From positions 10,349,251 to 10,413,250 of the forward strand of contig OZ037773.1 of assembly GCA_964035545.1 (NCBI GenBank): a stretch of DNA of 64,000 bases, read 5' to 3'. The notes beneath the pieces are model-generated. The model worked only from the letters and a program-made list of their open reading frames with translations. It searched no databases and had not been told where the DNA came from. The first letter of the stretch is position 1. Each line of letters begins with the position of its first letter. Of the stretch, positions 1 through 15,700 are shown piece after piece. The stretch comes from Bugula neritina. Taxonomy: Eukaryota; Bryozoa; Gymnolaemata; Cheilostomatida; Bugulidae. The position numbers were made by a program, and so were the translations under genes.

Positions 1-48
1 CAGTATTTATACTTGTAACATATGAACTTAGGAATAGAGGTTGAGTAC

Positions 49-3000
49 CTTGCATTGGGCTGTGATAGTTTGCCTCCCTGTCAAAGGAGAGAATCCCTTC
101 TATGGTCCCTGGTTCTGCACACTTCCTACCATCTATTGTAAAGTACCTGTAAGCACATGTCACTTAACATCATTCTTATTTAAAGATACATTAAATAAAG
201 TTTCATTCTATAATATTAAGATACATTACATAAAAACACATTACATGAAGAGAAATTATATAAAGAGAAATTACATAAAGAGAAATAATAATGTAATAAA
301 ATAAATTATATAATGAGATATTATTTAAAGGAGGTTTATATACATAAAATATGCCCTATATATAATATATAAATATTGTATGGAAAATTGATAAAAACTG
401 GGCTTTTATTTTATCATATAAATAGATAATAATATAGAATTATAATATAGTATATAGAATATATGGTATAGAGTATAGAGTGTAGAGCATAGAGTATAGA
501 GCATAGAGTATAGAGTATATAGTATAGAGTATAGAGTATAGACTATATAGAGTATAGAGTATATGGAGTATAGAGTATAGAGTATATAGTATAGAGTATA
601 GAGTATAGACTATATAGAGTATAGAGTATATGGAGTATAGAGTATAGAGTATATAGTATAGACTATATAGAGTATAGAGTATAGAGTATATAGTATATAT
701 AGAGTATATGGAGTATAGAGTATAGAGTATATAGTATAGACTATATATGGTATAGAGTATAGAGTGTAGAGCATAGAGTATAGAGTATAGAGTATATAAT
801 ATAGACTATATAGAGTATAGAGTATAGAGTATAGAGTATAGAGTATAGAGTATAGAGTATAGAGTATAGAGTATAGAGTATAGACTATAGAGTATAGAGT
901 ATAGAGTATAGAGTATAGAGTATAGAGTATATGGAGTATATGGAGTATAGAGTATAGAGTATATAGAATAGACTATATAGAGTATAGAGTATAGAGTATA
1001 TAGTATAGAGTATATGGAGTATAGAGTATAGAGTATATAGTATAGACTATATATGGTATAGAGTATAGAGTGTAGAGCATAGAGTATAGAGTATAGAGTA
1101 TATAGTATAGACTATATAGAGTATAGAGTATAGAGTATAGAGTATAGAGTATAGAGTATAGAGTATAGAGTATAGACTATAGAGTATAGAGTATGTAGTA
1201 TAGACTATATAAAGTATAGAGTATAGAGTATAGAGTATAGAGTATAGAGTATAGAGTATAGAGTATAGAGTATAGAGTATAGAGTATAGAGTATAGAGTA
1301 TAGAGTATAGAGTATAGAGTATAGAGTATAGAGTATAGAGTATAGACTATAGAGTATAGACTATAGAGTATAGATAATAGACTCACCATCTACTGCACAT
1401 AGAGTGTCCTGAAACAAGCCTTAGCCTGTGATTACCGCTAGCAGTCAACCTTAGCCCGGTTTCTGAATACATCTTCTCATAATAGAAGGTAAATATTGTA
1501 CCAGAATCAGTGTCTATGGCTGCATCATCCCACATCTGCCTTCCGAGTCTTCCAATTCGGTTCGAGAAGATCTCTGAGTCAGTCCAGACTAATGAATGTT
1601 CAACAGAAAACAATTATTAGGTGTTCAACAGCAGACCTTCAGCTATTCAATAGCAAGTCCCAAGAGGTTCAAGAGGAATAATAAAATTGAAATAAAAATA
1701 GAAATGTTACCAACCTATTCATTGCTAAATATTATCTAAACACACTGAATGTTTCAATAATGTCTTGAGAAATCAGCATAATCACTGCTGAAACAATATC
1801 ATGACTTCTGAAATTTTGGTCAAATAAAAGTTTGTCAATTCTCAACATGTGTTGCATTTTGTTAAAACTCATGGGGTTAATATAAATAAAAACTATGATA
1901 TTTAGCTGCAAATACCTGCATCTAGAGAATGTTCTAGTCTTATTTCCTCTACATGAAGGTAGGACGGGGTGTGAAGAACTCCACTTTCTACTCTGACTGG
2001 CTGTGTTTCTGCCTCCACACAGGCTCCGACCCAAATCTCAATGTTGTGGAGTCCAGACTTCAGCTGGTTCTCACAGATTCCTTCAACTGGTAAAAGAAGA
2101 TTTTGTCTAAATAGAAGTACCTGGTTGACAAGATAGAATATATTCATATTATGATAATATGAGAAACAGCTCTGGTGAATGCTTATATATAGCTGCACCC
2201 AGTAATAGGGTGCTAGCGTAAAGCAGAGTGTTTCTATACATTATATTAAACATTTTCTCCTGACAAAAGGCAAATTAAACAAGTTTTAATTATCTCTTTA
2301 CCAAAATGAAGGTTTTTCTATTATATTAACAATTAATGAGCTATAACATACTTATAGAAGCTTTTGGGATGATATATAACAAAGCCAACAAATTAAAGTG
2401 TATATTCTTAAAAAATCGTTTATTGTAATTGTAATTGTTAATAAGAAACTTCCTGTCGTGAGCAGACCTGTTCGAGATCTTGCGTACTTTCCAAAGTAGA
2501 CAGTTGCACTAGCATCATATGGGATTATCACAACTTCAGATGACGGATTACACTCCACTCCATTGATTCGAATATGCCTGCAATAAAACCTTAGGGAAGA
2601 CAAATCTTAAACAGCTGCTGATTAGGCTAAGATACTATATAGTTACCACTTGGTGCTAAAACTATAAAATTCCAAAGGTATTTTACTAGTTCAGGTACAT
2701 TTAGATGCAATAGTTTATTGCACATTAGGTTACAGCTTACAGACATCAAAAATATCTGTTTAATGTACGTAACTTGAAGCTGTCTTATTGTCACTTTGAA
2801 ACTTTTAAAAATAAATAATGAAATGGTTTATAAAAACTAAAATGAAATTATCATACATAAGCTGTGAAATAAGGTAAGTGTGAATACAGGATGATTAGTC
2901 ACTGCTTACCAACGAGCGCATTTACGGTCAACAGAACTGGAACCGTCAATGGAGATGACCGAAATATACTTGATGTGGAGGTATGTGCTGTCAGCTAGTT

Positions 3001-3617
3001 TGGTGTACTCAACACTCTGTAAGAGATCAGTCAGCTACTTGTAGACCATCAGGGTCAAGGTTATTTGTCATTAAGCCTTGAACAGCAGTACGTAGTATTG
3101 TGTCTAACACACCCTTTGCACTGTGATTGGCTGCTAATTGCATGTTTATCATATATTGGGCTGACAAAACATACCAATATACAACATTTGGAAATGTTGT
3201 GAAAACTATTGTTATAAGATTTTAATCTAACACTTATAAAAATGTTTAAAAATGTTAATTGTAAAGTAAGGTATAAGAAGTAATTAATTTATAGAAGATT
3301 TTATGTCATGTCGCAATTTAGCTACCGGTATAACAAAAGTTATGCAGTTATTTAACAAGGCATTCAGATTGTGTATATAATAGCAACAAGACTTCAATTG
3401 AAGACTAAAAGCTTGGAGACAAATATATATATATATATAAATATATCTTTACGAGCTAGCAATTTGATTATAAATAGGTATACGAGAAACATTGTTATTT
3501 ATTACTTTATTAGGTAAAGTAATTACACTGATATTTCGGGTACTACTGTACCCATCTTCAGAGTAGCAATGAATGAAATTCAAAAATTATTATGTTACGT
3601 TAGACGTTATGCATGAC

Positions 3618-3663
<46 letters not shown>

Positions 3664-6600
3664 CAAAAAACTCACAAATTTACTAAAAGTAAGGCAATCT
3701 AGACATCAAATGTTTTAGGAGCTACAAACTGTCTATATGACTTGTACACATGGTGGAATAAATTTTATTCTTATTATTTCATTTTTATTCAAAAACAATA
3801 ACATAGCTTTTCTAAAGATTCTGTAAGCCATGTCAAGTAATTTATTTTAGAAACTATTTATTATTTAAAGTGCAAGTTTCAGTTAAATTCTGATAGTTCA
3901 TACGTTCATCCTTAGCAGTTCCGTTAAATTTCTGACAGTTTTATATATGCCCAAGAATATTTCGTTGTGTTGCATTGACATGTTGAAAATGGTTTCTCAT
4001 CAGAAAACCTAGATGTCTTAGTTGTGGAGTGTGCAAGAAAGTTTTAAAGAAAGTAGATATCTAAACAAAACCTTTTTCAACTCATGTCAGATTGTCTCAC
4101 CTTGATGGCTTCGCCACTTTGTATCAAATCCAACGTTCTGTTGAAATACTCCACCCAGGAGTAGAACTGGTAGTTGAAGGCATTCAGCTTTGGGCAGAAT
4201 TCTCTGGATTCAGAACCTGAAACACAGCAAATAACTTCAGCAAGTCATGGTACCATATGAACTATGCACTTTGACTATCAGACTCATAAACTGCTCACCA
4301 GTTGCCAACTGAGTGTCTACAGGATTCATCTCCATTATAAGAACGTTAGTTGCATAGTTCCATCCAGACTGGTGGATACTGGTTGGTCGGTTCTCACAGA
4401 AGTTTGCAATCAGCTTGATTTCGTGTTCACCTTTCGGCAGGTCATAGCATGTTCCATCAACTGCATATAAGAGTAAGTTATTTGTAAAGTACATATAATA
4501 TGTGCATGTTGTATATATGTGAATGTTTGTTATATTGTAAAAATTTCCTTACAAGCTTGCTCATGAGTTTAGAAAATAGTTTTGTAAGTGCAACAGTACC
4601 AACAAAACAAATGCAATATTAATAAATGAACTGATGTTAGCTATCCTTTGATAATTGATGCTAGAAATATGATAGCATGTATTCAATGCTACTAAAACAC
4701 AAAAATATTGACAGTTGGTGAGAAAATTTCCCCACATGTTACATGAAATATATGTATTCGCTGAAGCGGAAAGAATTTGAAGACGCTTTACGGTTCATTG
4801 ATCTGTAGAATATTCCATTTCCAGCTGGGTAGAACTCTGTGTGCAGTATCGGTGCGAGGTTCTCACATTCCGACCCGTTAAACATGAGAGACCACTGACT
4901 ACAACCTCCCAAGGATGAACCACCTCCGCAAACGTGAGCAACCATGTTTATGATAACTCTGAGACCGGAGTTGTCTGCCCTCTTAGGGTACGTCACAGTC
5001 TGTAAAACATGGCAGAGATGTTATTTATCTGGTGCATTTGATTATAAGTTTCAGGTGGAAAAATTGCCAAAGTGCATTGTTACAATATCTTATATAACAA
5101 TATACATATATACATATGTTAATTGCTTCTTTATATTGCTAGAACATCAAAATAGTTTCCCAACATATTGTACTATCTATAAACACCTTCAAATATATAC
5201 ATGTAAGTATACTTAAATGTAAAAATACTAAATTTAAACCATGAAGTTATAGCCCTGACATGCTCTGTGTAGCAATGATAATAAAATGCTAATTTTTGAG
5301 GTTAGCGTGGAACTGTTGAAAAGATAAAATATAATAGTAACAATTTTAGCATTAATTCTTTGCAATAATATTTTACTATTATTGGAATCATTATTATTAT
5401 CTCTATACATATCTATATTCTATTGGCTGCAATATACAGAGAGATAAAATCTCACACAGGTTTGTATTTATAATTATAGACTTCATTAAATTCTAGTAAC
5501 ATGATGTAGATTTTATTACCACAACATCAGCTGATCCTGTTTTTATTACGTCGTGAGTGCCACTCCAATAATACCTTATGTTATCTCGTTCTCTGGTCAT
5601 GTCACATTCTTCTCTCTGGTTAGCTGAAGCATATTATATTATATTGTGTTATGTTACACTATATTATATTATATTATATTATTGTGCTGCATTTTATTGT
5701 ATTATTTACTATTATATTATTTTATATTATATTATATTACATCATATTATATTACATTGCATTCTATTATATTGTGTAATATTACATTATATTCTATTAT
5801 GCTATGTCATATTATATTATATTTTATCATATGTGCATGTGGTAATCAGCGTATGATATAATGTAATGCATTTGTAGTAAACATTATGAAGTGTTATACT
5901 TTTAATTATTTAAGCAACAGCCAATAATTCAAATAAACTTTAACTAAACATTTTAGAATGCCAGTAGTTGAGTGCAGAATATGGAACACACCAATAACAT
6001 ATTATAAAGAAGTGAGGCTGCTCTTAGAATGTTTACATAGGAAGTGGAGAACAATTAATAACACAACATAAATAGAAAATAAAAAGCATAACAAATGGTA
6101 GCGTTACTATAATATGCAATAAATCTACTGACCTACACAGAATGCAGAGCTGGATGATTTGCTGTCATAGAAACAAAACTCGTCACTGAAACAGTTTTTG
6201 TTTTCGCATTCCGCATTCTACACAAATATAAAGCTCTGAATAATAACGCACAAGAATGAGTAGCAAAATTACGTTATTCTTTTCTAAATTATCTAAACTT
6301 TGGTAAGTTGAATCTACTATTCATACATTGCAAGTTATTGTAAATCAACAGATGATTGTGTAATATTGACAGTTACCTCTCCACTTAGCTGCAGGTGAAT
6401 CAAATCTCCAACAAAACTCTTTCTATTTGAGTCCTCCTCAGACATTATCGAAATATCTGATGTAAATTTGTAACACTCGCCTACAAATTGTTGATCAGTA
6501 TTAATGCTTTATTACTTCACTAATTGCTATGTGAAGGACAGTGCAACTAGTTGATAGTACACACTACAAATTACTATTAAAAAATAGTCCTGAATGCTAA

Positions 6601-7352
6601 CAGCAATTACTGCTATCTGTACTGGTAATATCAGTAAACAGCACTAAATACTAACTACATACTATTACTTCGAATGCATAGTTTTATTAATAACTATACT
6701 CCAAGCTGACCTGTATCGTGATTTCTCACAGTGCTGACACAACCAAAAGGGAATGATGTCATACACTCTGCTGCACAATCTAAAGAGCTTCTGGTTGATA
6801 TGGCATCAGTTGAGGAAGTAGTATTGTATGAGATAGATACATTACTATACATCCGGGTGTAGACACAATCAAAGTGATCTGGAAGCAGGCATAAAGGAGC
6901 CATAATACTCTAATACCAACATAATATATATAAGCACTTCAACAACAGCTGTTATAAGCAATTTGACACACCTGGCAAAAATGTGAGTAAAAGGCTTACA
7001 ATATTTACTTTAAAATTTAAAATTATTTTTCTGTAAATTTAAAAAAATATAATTTTAATGATTTAATAATATTGTACTATTATTATAGCAAACACCTGCA
7101 ACTCATATACAATGCAGGTAAAAGCAAAGATGCTTGTCCCAACAATGAGTTGAGGAAGATGTACAATATAACAACTATATGTATCATTGTATAATAATCT
7201 TAAAAATATTGCAATAACTCACAACTTATACACTTACGTATGAATGAAGTCGTAATTTTACCTGCTTTAGTAATTTTCAAGTCATTGGTAGGATAATTGA
7301 GGCCAGCTTCAAAGGTTAGAAAGACCAGCACATATCTGAGGGTAACCGTCAT
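49..7352 (-). CDS. Gene A: secreted PAN + triple CTHRC1-like protein (3' end outside window)
   Basis: Thirteen exons are visible on the minus strand: 7262-7352, 6711-6878, 6377-6480, 6133-6217, 5520-5623, 4792-4999, 4299-4460, 4101-4216, 2910-3016, 2468-2577, 1916-2086, 1387-1588 and 49-146. Every junction is GT-AG and the frame stays open for about 575 residues. The last exon, by analogy with the paralogues, lies left of position 1. Order: signal peptide (first ~19 residues, ATG at 7352), PAN/apple-like domain (~31-95, Cys pattern with SFPFGC and GECY), short Cys module (~122-150), then three domains like the CTHRC1 C-terminus. Diagnostic motifs are TYPKRADNSGLRV, GGCSQW, FNGSEC, DGTC, the SGW plus MEM segment, and WYFTIDG. 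Likely secreted; vertebrate CTHRC1 is a secreted Wnt/PCP modulator, but the role of this multidomain form is unknown. Intron 12 is filled by a minisatellite. Confidence 0.85.
455..1380. repeat. AGAGTAT-type minisatellite in intron 12 of gene A
   Basis: About 0.9 kb of variants of the unit TATAGAG, with higher-order blocks containing GACTATATAGAG and TATGGAGTA. It ends six bases from the donor of exon 12 (donor at 1381-1386) and fills most of the intron. The minus-strand open frame rich in Tyr-Ser-Ile-Leu here is an artefact of the repeat. Confidence 0.95.
3619..3662. repeat. (TA)n microsatellite
   Basis: About 44 bp of pure TA in intron 8 of gene A (the intron between exons 9 and 8 on the plus strand). 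A shorter AT run is at 3424-3440. Confidence 0.9.
5630..5832. repeat. Degenerate ATATT pentanucleotide repeat
   Basis: About 200 bp of imperfect TTATA/TTACA pentamers in intron 4 of gene A, starting about 7 bp outside the acceptor of exon 5 (exon 5520-5623). No coding potential despite open frames. Confidence 0.85.
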
Positions 7353-9765
7353 GTTACCGCAAACTATAAACATGTAACATGTTGTTTAGCACCTTTATAT
7401 ATAGGTTGACATAAATATCTAAACACTTAAACTAAAACTCTTCTATGCAAAGCAAATTAAGATCTGCTCCTATATATTATATTCCATAATAATATTCAAA
7501 AAGAGCAAATTATGCATACATTGAATTAATAACACAGCAACAATTGTTAGATTTACTATGACATCTTCTAGCCAGAAATTATCAATAAGACAATAAGGTA
7601 AGATGTATATTATACCTCTTTCTTCTTTTTTTAACTGCTTCCTCTCATCAATTGAACTGAAGAGTTAATGTCATTTGAATTAAATTTGGCAAAACACTTT
7701 GAAAGAGTAAATTATTAATGATGGGAATATTTAACTGTATATCTATTATACCACAACTATTTGCATAGGCTAACTTAAAGCCTTAATAATACTACATAAT
7801 ATACACTTGTACTCCTTATTCTTCAAGTCTTATTTGCTCTTAATTTTGAGTCTCTTTGACGTCAATTAAACACTGGATATCATTGAGAATTTGTTATCAA
7901 TATTTAATTGAGAAGGTTTAAAATTTGCCTGCATATTTTCAAACTTGTTTGCTGTTTGTTATTGATTTTTACAGACCCGTTGTGCTGCCTTAGACCCTGG
8001 CTATGTCTCCTCAGGAATTTCTGAGCTGTGCTCAAAGTAGCCATTTTGTAAGATGTTCGCAGTTTTCCGTGAAAAGAAAACTCAGAGTAATATATGATAA
8101 TTGTTAAGCACTTGAATATTAAAATATTCAGGCAATCAAAATATTTTAATTCCCACTGTATTATTTTTATAGTTATAATATAAAAATACAACATAATAAA
8201 ATTATAATATAGCATCAATTAATATGACATCTCAATGTTTAATATATTAATAATTATGTGTATATTTGTATTATGTATATATGTATTATATGTATAAACT
8301 CTGCTTTTGCAGTTAATAGCAAGTATAAGCAATTATTAAAAAAATTCTAATGAATTTATTTAAATTAAAATAATGTTACGCTGAATATTCAGATGTTTAG
8401 AGCTAGGATGGCTTTTGTTTAGGCTTATTATATGTTCTAATCATTACTTCTTTTAAAGGTCTTGCTTAATTCTTAAATTGATTTTTAGCTTTTATTTATG
8501 TTTGTACAATATATATTATAGCTTTGCTTACTGCTGGCTAATAATGTAAATTTTATATAAATATAATATTTCAAAAGAAATGTAAAATGTTGCTCAAATA
8601 TTTAAAGTTTAAAAATTAGAACACGGAATAAACAAACACATATGAAATATAAACTGTAGATTCTTTAGCTTCTAAGGAAGAAATCCAATTTATTTTATAG
8701 ATTAAAGTGATAAATTTACACACAATCTGCATGAGATCAATAGTTGAATGGAGGGAAGCTCAGCGTCTGTAATGTTAAGGAGAAACTGCATATAATACAC
8801 AACACATGATTGCTGCACAGTTCTATACTTCAATCTTACTGCAAACAACTAACAACAATATATATATATACAGAAAATATAACATACTGTAATATAATTT
8901 ATAATATAAGATAATATAATATAATGTAATATAATATATTATAATATATTATATTATAATATAATATAATATAATATAATATAGTCTAAAATAATATATT
9001 ATAGTATAATGTAACATAATATAACACAATATAATATAATGTGTACAGAAAACATGTTTTGAATCTTGAATTGTAGCTGCACTTATTGACTAATCAATAT
9101 GTTTTGGAGTTGATGCAGTTCTTACTTTTTTATAACTGATATAAATAATGCTCAATAGATATCATGGCATTTCACTACATGTAGCATAAAACATTTTAAT
9201 TGTGCAATTGAAGTATTGAATTATAACCTAAGAGATATTGTATTGACTTATACCTATAATAATGGAGGTTTGGAAATTTTGAACAAAGTTATTATTAAAA
9301 AATAATTTCTTGCCACTTTGTCTTTTAGTTTTATATAAATTTAACTTTCCGCTGTTATTGTAGAGTTGTATCCTTTATGTAGGAGATGGAGCCATGCTAT
9401 CAATGTTAGTATTGAATAGTTTTAACTATAACAATATAGTAGCAAGATGTTTGTTGTTTCGAAGAGAAGATTTAGTTTGTAAAATTTTATAGTTTACTAA
9501 AGGTTTACAACCAAGAGACAATTGCTACTTAAAACTGCTTATAAATAAAATGCTAATCTTGAGAAAATAATAATTTATAGCTAAGCAAATTACAAAAAAA
9601 TCACAAAAATATTTAACTTCACAATAGGAAAAAATAACAAACAAACAAAATAAGTAATGCATTTCTTCATTAAAAAGTTATGATATTATAAAACTGAAAC
9701 TTTTACGAATTACTTACAAGAATAAAATTAAAAGCTTTACTTTGGTGTTGACAACTAACATTGTC
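7353..9765. other. Intergenic region between genes A and B
   Basis: Upstream DNA of gene A and downstream DNA of gene B (both minus strand). It is very AT-rich. I see no exon with paired splice sites, no RNA gene and no recognisable transposon. The only clear structure is an AATAT repeat at 8878-9045. The 104-codon open frame at 7904-8218 shows no domain and AT-biased codons. Confidence 0.6.
8878..9045. repeat. AATAT pentanucleotide repeat
   Basis: About 165 bp of ATAAT/ATAGT/ATAAC pentamers, imperfect, downstream of gene B. Confidence 0.85.
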
Positions 9766-12700
9766 TTACACACCACAAAGACTTTCAGAGCAGTTTTTAA
9801 CTTCTGTTAGTCTAAGTTCCTCAACAAATATGGTGAATATTGTGGCCCATCCTGTTGCTGTATTACTATCAGGACAGCCTGGACACTGGGCTACAATGTA
9901 CTCAATGACCTTGTCACCTCTCTCAATACCTTGGCAGACTCCACCAACTGTAGGGCAGAAAAACCAGCAACTGGTAAATATGGAGTATTCTGTACAAGGT
10001 TGATGTGAAATTACTAGTACCATGTGAGCAGAAATAAATTACATGTGTGTTGTTAGGAATATAATCAAAATAAACTGCTATATAAATTGACAGCATCGTT
10101 TTTCTAAGAAATGTTTTATCTTTCTAGAAAAGTCACAAAACAGTTTTATAGCATTATATTGTACATGTCTTTTATCAATTTGATAAATGTACCAACTTTA
10201 ACATAATAGTATAGATAAGTACGTAATTATACAGTGAGTAGTGTATGCAGTGCCAGTTGAACTAATAGATATATGATTTTCCTAAATAATATGTTATAGC
10301 AGAGAAAAAACTCTTCTAGTTGTTGCCAAATCTATTATTCATGTGATACTAAACTGAAGGCTGTAGTCTTGCACAGTGTGTAACTTATAACATAGTTGAT
10401 TGATACTTTTATATTGTATCACAATTATAGAAGGATTTAAATAAATTTTAATTACTTCTTGGATGCATTTCATTGAACTATTTTACTACACACTATAGAG
10501 GAATCCTAACAACACTGAAGTTAGATTTTCTAACTAAAGAGCAGAAACTTACGACATCTACTATATAATATAATGCTTATAGTAATAAATTGTAATCAAA
10601 GTTTGTCAGTTTATAGTTTTTTGTTGAACAATTTAACCAAATTCCAGCCACAGTTTAGATCTGGAATAATTTTTCTCATCTGCTGTTTAACAAAATGCAA
10701 GTTTTAAAAGCTTTTGAAGTTAACAAACTCACCCAGCATTGCTCTGTGGTAAACCGTTTTGTGGTTAAATGCAATGATTCCTTCGATCTTCCCTGGGTTT
10801 GTGCATTCACTGCCATCTATTTGAAAGTACCTAAAATTACCGACAATTTGTCTTTATAATTGGCTTTAAACATGCATTAAATGTTCTGTAGTAGTTTTAC
10901 TATGCTTGCAACACTAAAAATATAACATAACTCAGAGATAAATATACTGAGATACATAAACTAGAATTAAGTTATACCATAAGACTATATTGTTATGTTG
11001 CATGCAATGAGCATTACGTTGCAGGGATTGGGACAGCTTCTTTTCAGCATAGCACAAAACATTGCCATGCAATACAATGCGTTACAATACAATACAATGC
11101 AATACAATACAATACAATACAATGCAATGCAATACAATATAGAACAAAACAATACAATACAATGCAATACAATGCAATACAATACAATACAATGCAATAC
11201 AATATAGAACAAAACAATACAATACAATGCAATACAATGCAATACAATACAATACAATGCAATACAATGCAATGCAATGCAATACAATACAATACAATAC
11301 AATACAATACAATGCAATACAATGCAATACAATGCAATGCAATACAATATAGAACAAAACAATACAATACAATGCAATACAATGCAATACAATACAATGC
11401 AATACAATACAATACAATACAATACAATACAATGCAATACAATGCAATGCAATACAATATAGAACAAAACACAAGACAAGAACTTACAATTCAATGAAAT
11501 ACAAATACAATAATATAATATATAAGATACAACACAATAAAATACAATACAATAAAGTGCAATACAATTCAATTCAAAATAAATAAATAATTTTTATGCA
11601 GAGTTGTTTTCATAAATTTGTATTTTATAAATCAAAACTACTGCATGTATATATAATATTTTATTCTTCAGTACAAAGTTACCTGAAAAGAAAATGAGTT
11701 TTGAATCAAATAATTTTAATACTTCAGCTTAATTTTAATGAGCTTTAAAGTTTGTATAGTAGCTGATCAAGTTAACAATTCTATTCATATAAGTCCTTTA
11801 TATATAATATAGTTGGGCTTTAGTAGTAGAGAGAGAGAGAGACATTAGTACAATATGTCTGTCTCTGTAACACTGTAACACTTGTATCTAACTGTAATAA
11901 CCTTACCATTTGGTGTAACCACTAGCAACTTCTGTCTTGTGGTCTCCACTGGCACTTAGTCTGAGTCCAGTCTCTGCATACAGTTTGTGATAGTTGAAAG
12001 ACCATGTAACTCCGTTGTCTACAGCTTGAACTGCGTTCCAGGCAGATTCTCTTACCAGATTGATGATTTCAGTTCTGAACATTTCAGTTGTAGTTATAAC
12101 TGAAAGAAAGTTTCAACAGGTATGTTGAGTTGTAAAAGACGGCAAACCAAACATATAAAAGTTACACAATTGCACTCATGAACACACACCTGCACACCCG
12201 CACACACACACGCACACACATACACATTAGTATATTCTTCAAACAGCTGAAGGTCACAACTGCTGATTGCTGAAGAAATAGTATAGTAATTGCTATAGCA
12301 ATAAAAGAATAATAGTGAATGCAGTAACAATCTAGATAGTATATAACAGATAATGTTCCAGGTAATCTGCTATAGGTAATATATAGCAGGTGGCCCACCA
12401 GGTAGCTGCACGCAGTGATACAGTAAAACTACTCACCTGTACTGAGAGGTGTAGCCAGTCTCACTTCTTCTACGTGAAGAGTCGAAGGAATATCTTGACT
12501 TCCAAACAAAATCTTTGTGGGCTGATCAGAGACAGAAAGACACCTTGCCAGATGTAGGGCTATGACATAGTTTCCTGCTTCTAGATTATTCTCACACATT
12601 CCTTCAACTTGAAGACATGTTTACTTTCGGTTAGACACCAAAATATAATTGTTTCTCGCAATGCAATCTGTTTTTTATGCACCAATAAATCAAATAATTG

Positions 12701-15700
12701 TATATATAAATTTTTCTTTTCATTATTTTCACATTAGTTTACAGTGTGATAGTTGTGTCTGTAATTAATATGATATGATAGCTTTTGGTGTGATATGACG
12801 TAAGATATCACATATCATGATATGATACGATATGATAAGGGTGACCCACTTCACAACTCTATCTATGAGAATTCAGAGATACTAATATGTAACCTAAGAG
12901 TCTCCCAACAGGTCCAACATGAAACATTGTAACTCATATTACCTGTACTAGTCTGTACGAATCCATTCAGATAACCATAGGTGTTACTGTCTCCTAATGA
13001 AAACACGAGGGTGTCCAGGTTGGGTGTGCATTCAACATCATTTAGTTTGATAAACCTATACACATAATATTCACTCTTATAGATTTGATATATAACAATT
13101 TACACATATTGTATCTTCTTATGGTTGACGTGCCTACACAAGTTTGCGCAATTTCTGTGTTAATTAAAATTTCATTGTAAGTTTGAAAAATCAGGATAAA
13201 ATTTAATTTCTTTCAACTTAATTACAATTTTTAATAAAATTTCAAGAGTTATTTTAGAAAAGCCATCACACAAGTTTCTAGACTAAGTGAGTGAAAGCTT
13301 ACCATTTAGCACACTGATTTCTTCCTGGGACCGGACTCTCCACCCCGATAGCAATGCTGAGCTTTATATACAAGCTTGTCTCATTGGACAGTTTCTTGTA
13401 GTTTAATGTCTACAACAATATGTGTAGCTGTTAAGGGGCAGAAAGTTAATGTATAAAGTTTGTTAAAGTTGCTTCACTAACTGAAAATACTGTAATGTGT
13501 AAATTCATAATATCTCAATATTAATTTAGTATCTGCAAAAGATATTTAGAATGTAGATAAAAAAATGCAGAAATCTATATATGACATTCAGGGCGGGAAA
13601 TTGTGTGCATTGTAATATATAAATGTAAATTGCAAAACCTTCGGTGGAATTACATAGTCTGACTCAAGATCAAACTCTGCAAATCCTTCTTCAATCCACG
13701 AATAGAACCTGTAGTTGAACCTGTTTAGACGAGGACATAACTCCAAGATGTCTTGCTCTAAAATACACTCCTTAACTTAAGAAGATACCACGTTCTAGTA
13801 GCTTATTAATCTATAACCGTATAACATTTGCTTGCAGTTGGAAAAACAAGAGCTCCATTGTTTAAAATAATTATTGCTAAACATGTATACTGGTCCACTG
13901 TTGGTTGCTGAAATAATATTATTCAGCAAGTTTTAGTTTTTACTGTTTTGAAATATATTTACTTAGCATTATAGTAAATTGAAAAATTAACTTAAGCCAG
14001 TCTTTATGTTAATATGTAACAATAAATATCAAATGAGGTATAATTTGCTTTTAATAAAAGTTTCTCTAATTGTGAGAAAACCAAGTCCATAAGCCAAACA
14101 CTCTTTTTATCTAAAATATTCAGTAGCTCATTGTAGAGACACCTCATACCTTCAGAGACTGGATCATTCACTGGCAGAATCTCCATAACCATAACGTTTG
14201 TGGCAACTTTATACCCAGACGTGCTATAAACTGTGTCCACCATTTTTTCACATGATTTCACTTTAAGCTGAATGTTTACGTCTCCATCTTTTAAACCATA
14301 ACAGGTGCCATCAACTTGAAACAAGGAACACATAAGTAGAATGCTGACTCTAAAGGACACTGGGGGGGGGGGGGGGGAGGTCATACAATGAAATAATAGA
14401 AGTTAGACAGTCAGTAATTAATATATAAGTAAATTTTATGCAAATACTTACAACTTGATAAAATAGAAATCTTATATAAGTTTAATTGTGTGTAAGGTTG
14501 TATTCCTGAGTAACATATAATAATCAATAAACTGTTAGCATAGGCATCAATGTAATAATCATATACATCAATGTACTACTAGCATGGACATGAATATACT
14601 GATAGCGTAGACATCAATGCATTGATAGCATAAACATCAATGCACTGATAGCATAAACATCAATGTACTAGTAGCATAGACATCAATGCATTGTAATCTT
14701 ACTGTTGATAGGTCTGTAATAGTTTCCTGCATGTGCCTTGTAGTCCATGAAAGCAGAAATAGAACCAGGATCCCTACACTCCTCCTCGTCAAACAGGACA
14801 AACCAATGACTGCATCCTCCTTGAGTACCTGAACTACCAACCATCAGGTTGATGTTTACTCTGAGGGCCGAAGCGGTGACCTTCTTAGGGTAAGACAACT
14901 CCTACAACCCAACCTTGGATAAAGAGTAGAATATTTTTAGGATTGATTAGGAAATGAAATTGCAAAGATGGACTATTTATTTATTTTTCAAAAGTTTTCA
15001 ACTACATATAGCTTGCACATGAGTGAAATAAATGTATTTTAAGTTAATTTTAATTTAATATTAAATGTGCATTTAGGAAATTTAAACTAAAATTATACTT
15101 TTAAAATTTTATAAATTTTTAGGTAGAATCAATTATCAATTTTATTTTGTAAATTTGCAATAAACTTTTATTCTCAGCAATTATATTTATACTTTTAGTT
15201 TAATAATTTTAAGATGTATTCAACTTGTTTATTTTTTATTTTATTCTAAAATATTTAAAATAGAATAAAATAAAATAAAAAATTATTTTATTACATGAAG
15301 CATTTACTTTTTCTTTAAACAGCAAGCTATTCGCATCAATTGTAAGTTTCCATATGAAGTTTGTATAAATACTACTATAATATTGGCTTCTCAAAGCATG
15401 TACTATATGAAGGAGTTTTAGTTCCCACAACTAAACACGTATTTTTAATTATAATAATACTATTTTTGTGAATGTGCTGCAAGATTGAATACTATTACTG
15501 TAAGTTTACCAGGACAGTTGTAGGAGATGTAGTGTTCACTTCAAGGTCAATCCTGAAGTATCTTATATTACTGTATTCCATCATATGCGGGCAATAGTTT
15601 CGGTGATCAGCTATAAGACAACAGTCAGGATTTGCATCTAATTGGTACAAGTTTTTAGAGGTTTGTTTTTTATTTACAAAAGCAGTTTGACAATAACTAG

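Noticed and set aside
3490-3600. Retroelement-tail-like sequence (ATTTCGGGTACTACTGTACCC, CATCTTCAGAG)
   Set aside because: The motif resembles 3' ends of some Penelope-type or LINE elements, but no reverse transcriptase or boundaries are visible.
7904-8218. 104-codon minus-strand frame between genes A and B
   Set aside because: AT-driven composition, no splice partners, no domain.
10985-11572. Open frame of 195 codons rich in Leu-Tyr-Cys-Ile-Val
   Set aside because: Pentanucleotide repeat in an intron of gene B; several frames are equally open.
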